Program-made: the position numbers and the translations under genes | Notes under the pieces: generated by a model | Database searches by the model: none | The model's input: the letters and a program-made list of their open reading frames with translations, nothing else | Told to the model about the DNA's origin: nothing | Assembly (NCBI RefSeq): GCF_020379485.1 | Contig: NC_063444.1 | Coordinates: forward strand, 3,296,652-3,360,651 | From: Brassica napus | Taxonomy: Eukaryota; Streptophyta; Magnoliopsida; Brassicales; Brassicaceae | Length of the DNA stretch: 64,000 nucleotides | Reading direction: 5' to 3' | Part shown: piece after piece, positions 44,727-55,297 of the stretch | Layout: each line of letters starts with the position of its first letter | How positions within the stretch are numbered: the first letter of the stretch is position 1

Positions 44727-45918
44727 ATGGACGTTTTTACGGCGGAGAACGAAGACGGTGGCTACGATCGAGCTCTCCCGGCGGAAGAAAGTGACAAAGA
44801 CGACGACGACGACGGAGGAGATTTGTGCCGGATTTGCCGATCACCGGAAGGACCAAACGATCCGTTGAAGAGGATCCATCAGGAGTGTCTCCGTCTCTGG
44901 CTCAACCGCCGCGGATACAAGCAGTGCGAGGTTTCTTCCCTCTTTCCCTCTCTCTCTCTCATCTTCCTCATATTCTGTTATTAGAGGAGTTGTTGCGCGT
45001 GTGTTTTGGAAACATATGGCGATTCTGTGTGATTGGTGGCATGATCGTCTCACAGTCAGTGGATTCATCTACGTCCTTGTAATTGAACCTGACGAAGCAG
45101 TGCTTCGTCCTCGAAACCCACAGTTTCATGAGTTTGGAGCAGTCAGGAGGTTTTTTTTCCTTCTTGATGACAATGCATTTGCTGTAAGTCCCCTGTTTCT
45201 ACACATTTCTTCTTAGTTATCCATATTTTGAAATGTCTTATTATGTTAACAGGTTTTGTTTTATCTCTGCAGGTTCTTGCCACCAGCATTTATGTCTCAT
45301 TCTTCTTCGTTCTTCTTCCATTTACGATGGGGAGACTTGTCAGTGCAGTCCTGCTTCTTTTCCAACTCATGGGGGTAGCTACGCAGCTTCTTTCAGGAGA
45401 CTCATCACTTGTCCAAGAACCAGTTCTTGTTGGATATTTGACTATGCTATCGCTGTCCTTGGCTTATCTTGGAAGTTTTGCTACTCTGAGTCGAGACACA
45501 ATTCAAGCCATAGCCAAGAGATTATCGATGGGGTTTCTCAGGGTGGCAATGACACTCCAATACGTCTTATGGGTGATTTGTTCAGCAAAAATGTGGAAAA
45601 ATCTATTTGTGGTTAAGGATGGGTTCGTCTTGTGTTTGGAATTTGGTGTTTTGCCTTTGGCACTTGGCTGCTGGTTTGATTTTTGCACACTCCCTATACT
45701 TGGAACGACGGTTCCCCAGAGGCTTGAGTTCCTTTCATACTGTCCCATCGTGATGATCTTACATTGGATGTTCGGACAACTTTGCTTGCTATGGGTTTGC
45801 AATGCCATGGAGCTTATCCAGAAGGTAACCCGGTTTAGTTTTACTTTCATTCGTACAGGACCTTATTTTTTTTATGAGATTTTTAAAAGGTATTTTTCCA
45901 TTTGACAGATCTTGCATT
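44727..45918 (+). pseudogene. RINGv copy 2, truncated
   Basis: Exon 1 (44727-44930) encodes MDVFTAENEDGGYDRA and CRICRSPEGPNDP but has a 30-bp in-frame deletion that removes the PCACRGSIKYVH segment, and with it two zinc ligands. Intron 1 is then fused directly into the middle of exon 2 (about 44985), deleting the end of the RINGv and the first membrane helices. The rest of exon 2 (to 45183) and exon 3 (45273-45824) are close to copy 3. The gene ends after the first bases of exon 4 (about 45918), where AT-rich unrelated sequence begins. Confidence 0.85.
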
Positions 45919-46560
45919 ACTAAAATTGTTAAAAGTCTCACATTCAAATTTTGTGATCCATGGTTTAAAATTTTAGTTATGACAAAAATACAAATGATTA
46001 CAAAATCATATAAGTAAAAAGTATAATTTAAATAATTATTAAGGTTAATATATATATATATATATATATCATTTTAAATTAAATTATAAACCTTATCAAA
46101 TACATAAATATTTTAGTTTCGAAATTTGATCTGAACAATATTTTTGATAAAAGATTTGAATGAACACTGACAACTTAATTTAAAAATATATATATAAATT
46201 ACCAAAACTATTAATCCCATGAAAATTTTGTTATCAGTAATTTAAAGTTTTTACTATAAAAGATACAAATGATAAATTAATCATATGAGTAGAAAACATC
46301 ATTTTAATAGATATTAATATTAAAAATATAATATGTATGTTAATATTATTTAAAATTTAATTACATATCCTATCAAATAGAAAAAAAAATATTTTTTGGA
46401 TTAATAAAATTGATTTAATTATATGTTCGCACCAATTTAATTATATATGTAATAGTTAATATATATTTATTATTTCATGTAAAAACATATAATATATATA
46501 ATTATTTATATATATAATGTTCAGGTCTTAACCTAGTATTATTATATATGGAGTCAATGA
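45919..46560. other. AT-rich insertion or spacer after RINGv copy 2
   Basis: Very AT-rich (long TA runs at about 46050-46070 and 46480-46520) with no coding potential. It replaces the last six exons of copy 2. The conserved promoter of copy 3 resumes at about 46550-46600 (GGGTCCCAGTCAACGAACGT). Confidence 0.6.
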
Positions 46561-46870
46561 TTTGGATAATATTTAGACGGTGATTAGTATTTTTCCAATT
46601 TAATGGGTCCCAGTCAACGAACGTCCAAATCAAACCTCGTGGGAAACCACAAAATGTCTGTATTAATTACTGTGACTAAAGGTTGAATCTTACTTACAGT
46701 TTTACGGTGGTAAGTAGAAAGTGACTTTCTACCACAAACAAACAAAGAATAGTACGAATCGTTAAAACGGGCCTCTGGCATTCTTTTTAAATTTATTTTA
46801 ATTTAAAAATATATTCGCTTTTTAAGCTTTAGCGTGAAGAAGTGAGCGACGAGAGAGTGAACCGACTGAC

Positions 46871-46898
<28 letters not shown>

Positions 46899-46901
<3 letters not shown>

Positions 46902-49900
46902 GACGTTTTTACGGCGGAGAACGAAGACGGTGGCTACGATCGAGCTCTCCCGGCAGAAGAAAGTGAAAAAGACGACGACGACGGAGGAGATTTGTGCCGG
47001 ATTTGCCGATCACCGGAAGGACCAGACGATCCGTTGAGGTATCCGTGCGCGTGTCGAGGCTCCATCAAGTACGTTCACCAGGGATGTCTCCGTGTCTGGC
47101 TCAACCGCCGCGGATGCAAGCAGTGCGAGGTTTCTTCCCTCTTTCTCTCTCTCTCATCTTCTGTTTTTGATTCCTTGTGAAGAAATAGGGTTTTAGCTTC
47201 TTTTTTTTTTTTTTTTTTTTTTTTGAATCTCATCGTGACTGTGTTTCTACAAGATTCGTGACCACAATCCATGTTTGCTTTACAAAATCTTCGTCAACGC
47301 AGGTATGTAGGCGTAGCTACTCGTTCGTCCCTGTTTACTCTGAGAACGCACCGGAGAGGCTCCCATGCCGTGAGTTTGTCAGAGGACTGTCGCTGAGGAC
47401 ACTACGCGTCGCTGCTTACGTCTTCGTGTTTCTCTTCAACGCCTTTTGCTTTTCTTTACATCCATGGGGACGAAGTACTGCGATTGATAACCAGAGAGTT
47501 TTCAGAGTTTCTGAGAAATTTGCTTTGCTCTTCGCTGGCTTCTTGTACAACGGTTGGATTGCCTATATTATGACCATGATGGCGGTTCTAAATTTTATGG
47601 CTGAAGATATCTTACGGATCCACCGTGGGATCCATGGAGAGAACGAACCAGGACGTGGAGGAGGAGGTGCGTGTGTGTTTTGGAAATATACAGGGATTCT
47701 GTGTGATTGGTGGCATGATTGTCTCACACGCCTTGGATTCTTCCACTCCATTTTCGTTGAACCTCTTGAAGCAATGATTCGTCCTCGAAACCCACAGCTT
47801 CGTGAATTTGGATCAATCAGAAGGTTTCTTTTCCTTCTTGATGACAATGGATTTGCGGTAACTCTCTGATTCTCTTATGTTAAATCACACGTTTCTTCTT
47901 ACGTATCTAATATTTGGAAATGTTTAAGTATGTTAACAAAGTTTTGTTTAAATCTCTGCAGGTTCTTGCCATCAGCTGTTATGTCTCATTCTTCTTCGTT
48001 CTTCTTCCATTTATGATGGGGAGACTTGTCATCCTTCTTTTCCAACGTATGGGGGTAGCTACGCAGCTTCTTTCAGGAGACTCACTTCCACAAGAACCAG
48101 TCGTTATTGGGTATTGGACTATGCTGTCACTTTCCTTGGCTTATCTTGGAAGTTTTTCAACTCTGAGTCGAGCCATAGCAAAGAAATTGTCACTGGGATT
48201 TCTCGTGGTAGCAGTGGCACTCCTATACCTCTTATGGATTTTTTCAGCCAAAGTGTGGAAAAATCTGTATGTGGTTAAACTTAAAGAGGGTTTCGTCTTG
48301 AGTTTGAAGTTTGGAGTGTTGCCCTTGGTGCTTGGCGGCTGGTTAGATTTTTGCACACTCCCTATACTTGGAACGACGGTTCCCCAGAGGCTTGAGTTCG
48401 TTTCAGACTATCCCTTCGTGATGATCGTACATTGGGCGTACGGAGAACTTTACTTGCTATTAGTTTCCAATTCAATGGAGCTTATCCAGAAGGTAACCCA
48501 ATTTAGTCTAGTTTAGTTTTACTTTCATGGATGAGATTGTTAAAATGTATTCTTTCTTTTGATAGATTTTGCAGAAACGACCCTTTTGGTTTCTACTAGA
48601 CGTTACTGATCCCGACTACAAGATCACTAAACTGTACCTTGGCCAACTTCTCTTTGCGTTGGTTTTCCATGCATCATTGATGGTGATTTTGGTTCACTTG
48701 CCAATAATGACTATCTCTTTCATCAGCCCCTCCTTTTTCCCGCTCCATTTATGGTAAGATCCTTTTTGCCTTTACTTACCTTGTATCATGGCTAGTTTCA
48801 TGCTACTGTACTTCGATGTTTTTCTGTAATCTAATAAAAAACGCATGAATATATGATGCAGGTTCTATGAAGAAAGGATTATGTTTCTCTCAATGGCTGC
48901 TTATTCATGGTTAGGGAAAATAAGAGTAATCGATTGGTTAGTCGATCTTATTCAACCAGCTATAGAACCCATAGTTCACAAGTGGATTATCATGGTCAGT
49001 TCCTGGCTCCAATTGAGGGACTTCTTTCTCGGAAACCATGCAAACCAGAATGTGAGACCGTTGTTGCAACAAGGGCTGGAGATTGCTGATGAATGGTCTC
49101 AAGTGCTTTCCATAGCTGAAGGATCTCTAGTCAGCTTCTATGGTTCTCAGCATGATACCACTTCTGAAGAGGATACTGACGACGATAGGTAACAGATAGA
49201 GAGCTTTTCAAGAAAGAGTTAAACTTGTTCATGTTCTAATAACCTGAAGTTGCAGGTTTATAAAACTGAGGATCGCATTGATGTTGGTTCTAGCTACTGT
49301 GAGCCTGTTTCTCATTAGTACAATTTCCATGGCGTTGCCAATTCTGGTGGGAAGGACTTTCTTCCACACTATCTCTTTCATCATGAATAAGTTCGGACTC
49401 AAACACGACGGTTTGTAACTTCCATCATCTTGCTTCATAACTTTTCTTCATACGGCTTCATTGCAAATGCCAGTTTTCATGTTATGCTCTAATTAATGAT
49501 GAAGTGTCTCATTTTAGATCTTTATGGGTTCTGGATTGGATGCTATATACTGCGAGTAACCTATATCCGGACATGCTTCATAATTAACCATATCATGATT
49601 AGAAGAACCGATTTGCTTCTCAACCTTGTTCTGCTGTGGATACGGAATGCCTTACTGTTCTCAGTCTGGGTAAGAAGACTCAAAACTCTTCCTCTCAGCA
49701 TTATTGAAAAACGCTTTTGTATAACTTGCAACATTTGATGAACAGGTCACCTTCATATCAATATTGCTTGGTCTCCTCATCGATCTTATGATCATCATCC
49801 CATCGCAGGTGCCTCTAAACGAACCACCGGTTCATTCATTGCTCCGAGATTGGTTGATCGGACTAGCTATCCTTCACATCTGGACCTATATAGTAAGGAA

Positions 49901-50354
49901 TACATCTTATGGATTTTTGGCTTTCTTGCTTTCTTGCGCAACAAGTAATATCTCGATTCTGTTTCTTTTATTACAGACTATGTTCACGCGTATCAACTGT
50001 TTCGCAACTGTGGCGTGTCGGGAGAAGCTCAAGAGAATCAAAAGTGTCGGAATCAACACGCTTCCGTGGACGTGGCTGCTTGGAAACGTCATGTGTCCGA
50101 TAATAGACACTCTTCTAACCACTCTCGCATTCCCTTTCTGGGTGGCCAACTCTCTATTGCCATTGCTTCAATTTTCTGGTGCAGTCGAGCAAGCCGTGCA
50201 GAGGCTCATATGGCCGGTGTTATTAGCCATCATCATCCTAGGGTTCCTAGCCAAGCTCACTCTCGATTTGTTCCATTACATTCACCGTCTGGAGTATGAT
50301 GATCGGTATATGGTGGGAGACAGAGTGGCTGACTTCATTGAAGATCATGAGTAA
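46899..50354 (+). CDS. RINGv membrane protein (Doa10/SUD1-like E3 ligase), copy 3, intact
   Basis: Nine exons (46899-47129, 47303-47857, 47962-48492, 48566-48753, 48862-49188, 49256-49410, 49518-49669, 49746-49892, 49977-50354), all GT-AG, give 887 residues. The RINGv C4HC3 ligands are CRIC, CAC, H and C in YVHQGC, and QCEVC; the last Cys pair is split by intron 1. At least ten hydrophobic segments follow, and the C-terminus YMVGDRVADFIEDHE fits the Doa10-type C-terminal element. Doa10/MARCH6/SUD1 enzymes are ER-membrane ubiquitin ligases that degrade misfolded and tail-anchored proteins. Start ATG 46899 follows a GA repeat; an in-frame ATG at 46842 would add a GA-encoded Arg-Glu leader. It corresponds to Arabidopsis AT4G32670 by position. 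Substrates unknown. Confidence 0.85.
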
Positions 50355-50689
50355 GGAAACAAGTCCTCAAGACTATGTGACACTGAACGTTGCATGGACA
50401 ACTAGTTTTTCTAGGCTTTCTCAAACTTGCTATGCTATGCATCTCTTGATCTTGTTTACGTACATTTCATCTTATTTAGCGATGATCAGTTTAGAAACAC
50501 CGGTCCGTTTGTGCGGGTTACAACACAAACATGATAACTGTTTAAAAATTTTGACGATATTTTCGTTTTGGTAGTCCGTTTTGTTCTGTTTTCACGTTAA
50601 AGACGTACAAATTAAGTCGAAAAGGTTCAAAATGTGGTCAAAGCGTCTTTTAACTCTCAACAACACAATGTAATTAATTACAACAGAGA

Positions 50690-51072
50690 TTATTCCTCGC
50701 AGACTATGTTCACACCAATCACCTCCTTCGCGACCGTTGCATGGCGTGAAAAGCTTCAAATAATCAGAAGCGTCAATATCAACCATCTTCCTTTCACATG
50801 GCTTATTATTGGCTCGGCCGTAACACACACTTCTAATCACTCTCTGCGTCCCTTACGAGATGGTGACTTCTCTGTTCCCTGTTCCTGGATTCTCACGTGA
50901 AGCTAACTTAACCGTCCAACGGTTCGTCTGGCCGGCGTTGCTAGCCTTGATGGTCATATGGTTTAGTGCCAAGCTCACTCGTGATCTCATCATTTACATG
51001 CATTCACCAAGTGGAATTCGATAACCGTTACAAAGTGGGAGAGAGGTTGATCGATTTCACTAAAGATCTCTG
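50690..51072 (+). pseudogene. RINGv relic: last exon only
   Basis: Starts at CAGACTATGTTCACACCAAT and matches the final exon of copy 1 (43838-44210) more closely than that of copy 3, down to the stop region CTAAAGATCTCTGA. Small deletions (about 50805 and 50995) break the frame. It marks the 3' end of a lost array member, positioned just before the promoter of copy 4. Confidence 0.85.
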
Positions 51073-51487
51073 AGTATCAAAAGACCAAAAACCAAAGGTG
51101 TTCGTATATATAATATTGTTTTCTACATTACGTTAGATATATGTAGTTTCAAGATGTTATTATGGAAGGAAAATCTTTAGACGGTGATTAGTAGTTAACA
51201 CGTAGTCAAATTTAGTGGGTCCCAGTCAACGAACGTCCAAATCAAAGCTCGTGGGAAACTAGAAAAGTCTGTTTTAATTACTGTGACTATTAAAGGTTGA
51301 ATTTTACAGTTTTAAGGTGGTAAAGCAGAGTTGAAACTGACTTTTTACCAGAAACAAACAAAGAACGGACTCTGGCTCACTTTTTAATTTAATTTAAAAT
51401 ATATTTGCTTTTTAAGCTTTAGCATGAAGAAGTTAGTAGTGACTAGAGAGTGAACCGAGTGACGAGAGAGAGAGAGAGGCGAGAATA

Positions 51488-54400
51488 TGGACGTTTTTTC
51501 CGGCGGAGAACGAAGACGGTGGCTACGATCGAGCTCTTCCGGCAGTCGAAACTGACAAAAGAGACGACGGAGGAGATTTGTGCCGGATTTGCCGATCACC
51601 GGAAGGACCAGACGATCCGTTGAGGTATCCGTGTGCGTGTAGAGGATCCATCAAGTACGTTCACCAGGAGTGTCTCCGTCTCTGGCTCAACCGCCGCGGA
51701 TACAAGCAGTGCGAGGTTTCTTCCCTCTTTCTCTCATCTTCCCGATACTCTGTTTCGAGTTTTTCTCTTTCATTGCGACGAAATAGGGTTTTAGGCTTTA
51801 ATTTCGTCATCGCGACGGAAAATCTACGTTTCGTCTTCCTTTTAACGCAGGTGTGTGGGCGTAGCTACTCGTTCGTCCCTGTTTACTCTGAGAACGCACC
51901 GGAGAGGCTCCCATGCCGTGAGTTTGTCAGAGGACTGTCGCTGAGGACACTACGCGTCGCTGCTTACGTCTTCGTGTTTCTCTTCAACGCCTTTTGCTTT
52001 TCTTTGCATCCATGGGGACGAAGTACTGCGATTGATAACCAGAGAGTTTTCAGAGTTTCTGAGAAATTTGCTTTGCTCTTCGCTGGCTTCTTGTACGATG
52101 GCTTGATTGCGTATCTTATGACCGCGATAGCGATTCTAAAGCTTATGGCTGAAGATATCTTACGGATTCACTGTGAGATCCATGGAGAAAACGAACCAAG
52201 ACGTGGAGGAGGAGGAGGAGTTGGTGGCATGATTTTCTCACAAGGCGTGGATTCTTCCACTTCATTATGGTTGAACCTCGTGAAGCATGGACTCGTCTTC
52301 GAAACCCACAGCTTAATGAATTTGGAGCAGTCAGGAGGTTTCTTTTCCTTCTTGATGACAATGCATTTGCTGTAAGTCCCCTGTTTCTACACATTTCTTC
52401 TTATTTGGAAATGTTTTATTAGGGTTACGAGTTTTGTTTTAATCTCTGCAGGTTCTTGCCATCAGCTTCTATGTCTCATTCTTCTTCCTTCTTCTTCCAT
52501 TTATGATGGGGAGACTTGTCATCGCAATCCTACTTCTTTCGGGAGACTCACTTGCCCAAGAACCAGTCGTTATTGGATATTTGACTGTGCTATCATTTTC
52601 CTCCGTTTTTCTTGTAGACTCAGTTCAAGCCTTAGCCAAGAGAATATCACTGGGATTTCTCATGGTAGCAGTGGCACTCTCATACGGCTTATGGATTCTT
52701 TCAGCAAAACTGTGGAAAAATCTATATGCGGTTAAGGATGGTTTCGTCTTGTTTTTGAAATTTGGTGTTATGCCTTTGGTAATTGGCTGCTGGTTAGATT
52801 TTTGCATACTCCCTATATTTGGAACTGCAGTTTCTCGGAGGCTTGAGCTTGTTTCAGACTGTCCCTTAGTGATGATCTTACATTGGGCTTTCGGACAACT
52901 TTGCTTGCTATTGGTTTTCAATTCCATGGAGCTTATCCAGATGGTATCCCGGTTTAGTTTTACTTTCATTCGTACAGGACCTTATTTTTTGATGAGATTT
53001 TTAAAAGGTATTCTTTTCTTTTTGACAGATCTTGCAGAAACGACCCTTTTGGTTTCTACTAGATGTTACTGATCCCAACTACAAGATCACTAAACTGTAC
53101 CTAGGCCAATTTCTCTTTGCGTTGGCTTTCCATGCATCATTGATGGTGATTTTGGTTCACATGCCAATAATGACTATCTCTTTCATCAGCCCCTCTTTTT
53201 TCCCACTCCAGTTCTGGTAAGATCCTCTTTGCCTATGCTTACCTTGTATCATCTCTAACGTCATGCTACTTCGATATTTTTTTCTTTAAACGCATTAATA
53301 TGATGCAGGATCTGTGAAGAAAGGATTATGTTTCTCTCAATGGCTGCTGACGTATTGTTAGTGAGAATAGGAGCTATGGAGTGGTTAGACGAGCTTATTA
53401 AGACAGCAATGGAACCCATAGTTCACAAGTGGATAATTACTGTCAGTTCCTGGCTCCAGTTGAGCGACTTCTTTCTCGAAAACCATGCAAACCAGAAAGT
53501 GAGACCGTTGTTGCAACAAGAGCTGGAGGCTCGTGATAGTTGGTCTATACTGAGTCCTATAGCTGAAGGCTCTCTAGTCAGATTCTATGAATCTCAGAAC
53601 GATGCCACTTCTGAAGAAGATACTGACGACAGGTAACAGATATAGAGAGCTTTTTTATTAAAGAAAAACTTAATTGTTCATGCTCTAATAAGCTGTAGAT
53701 GCAGGTTTATAACACTGAGGATCGGATTGATGTTTGTTCTAGCAGCTTTGAGCCTGTTTCTCATTAGTACAATCTCCATGGCGTTGCCAATTCTGGTGGG
53801 AAGGACTTTCTTCCACTGTATCTATTTCATCATGATAAATTTCAGACTCAGAAACGACGGTTTGTAACTTTCATCATCTTGCTTCATACGGCTTCCTTGC
53901 AAATGACAGTTTCATGTTATACTCTAATTAATGATGAAGTGTCTCATTTCAAAATCTTGTCATTTTAGATGTTTATGGATTCTGGATTGGATGCTATATC
54001 CTGCGAGTAAGCTATGTCGGGACTTGCTTCATATTTAATCTTATCATGAATAGAAGAACTGATTTACTTCTCAACCTTGTTCTGCTGTGGATACGGAACA
54101 CCTTACTGCTCTCCATCTGGGTAAGCAAACTCAAAACTTCATCTTCCTTTCAACATTATTGAAAAAAGCTTTTGGTTGACTTCCAAAATTTGATGAACAG
54201 GTCTCCTTCATACCAATGTTGCTTGGTCTCCTTATCGATCTTATGATCATCATCCCATCACAGGTGCCTCTAAAAGAACCACCGGTTTACTTATTTCTCC
54301 GAGATTGGTTGATCGGCTTAGTTGTCCTTCACATCTGGACCTATCTAGTAAGTACTACATCTTAAAGGTTTTTTGGTTTTCACGCTTTCTTGGTTGACAA

Positions 54401-54834
54401 GTAATATCTAGATTCTCTTTCTTTTATTACAGACAATGTTCACGCGTGTCAACTGTTTCGCAACTGTGGCATGTCGGGAGAAGCTTGATAGAATCAAAAG
54501 TGTCGGAATCAACAGGCTTCCATGGACGTGGCTGCTTGGAAACGTCATGTGTCCGATCATAAACACTCTTCTAACCACTCTAGCGTTCCCTTTCTGGGTG
54601 GCCAACTCTCTATTCCCATTGCTTCAATTTTCTGGTGCAGTCGACCAGGCCGTGCAGAGGCTCATATGGCCGGTGTTATTAGCCATCATCATCCTAGGGC
54701 TCGCAGCCAAGCTCACCCTCGATCTGTTCCTTTACATTCACCGTCTGGAATACGATGATCGGTATATGGTAGGAGACAGAGTGGCTGACTTCATCGAAGA
54801 TCAGGAGTATGGAATCAAACTCAGGACTATGTGA
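51488..54834 (+). pseudogene. RINGv copy 4, 5' end frameshifted
   Basis: Highly similar to copy 3 throughout. An extra base right after the start (GACGTTTTTTCC against GACGTTTTTACG) turns the frame into about 22 codons before TGA. The RINGv frame (CRICRSPEGPDDP, CACRGSIKYVH) is open but has no in-frame ATG upstream. In exon 2 a net 37-bp loss after GGAGGAGGAGG (about 52215) shifts the frame again. Exon 3 has an in-frame loss around ILLLSGDSL. From about 52450 to the stop near 54834 all exons are open, so a RING-less C-terminal protein could in principle be made. Confidence 0.8.
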
Positions 54835-55297
54835 CACTGGACGTATGTTGCATAGACAACTAGTTTTTCTAGACTTTCTCAGACTCTCATGAATCTTGTT
54901 ACTCACATTTAATCCTCTTTAGCGATGATCAGTTTAGAAACACCAGTTCGATTTTGCGGGTACAACACAAACATGACAACTCTTTGAAAATTGTGAAGAT
55001 ATTTTCGTTTTGGTAGTCCGCTTTGTTTTGTTTTCAAGTTTGGTCTGGCAATTTACGTACAAAGTCGAGAAGTTTCAAAATGTGGTCAAAGTTTTTTTTA
55101 ACTCTCAACAACACACAATGTAATTACAACAGAGATTATTCTGTAGCCAAACTTGAAACCTGAATACTCTTGTATGGTGCTATTGAGACGAGGGTGTTTA
55201 GAATCTAACAAAAACTTGATACAAAGAAAAATTCTACAGTTTATGGTGCACATTGCTATTCAGACGGACACTTCGCCTCCTCTGTTTTTGCTTCTTC

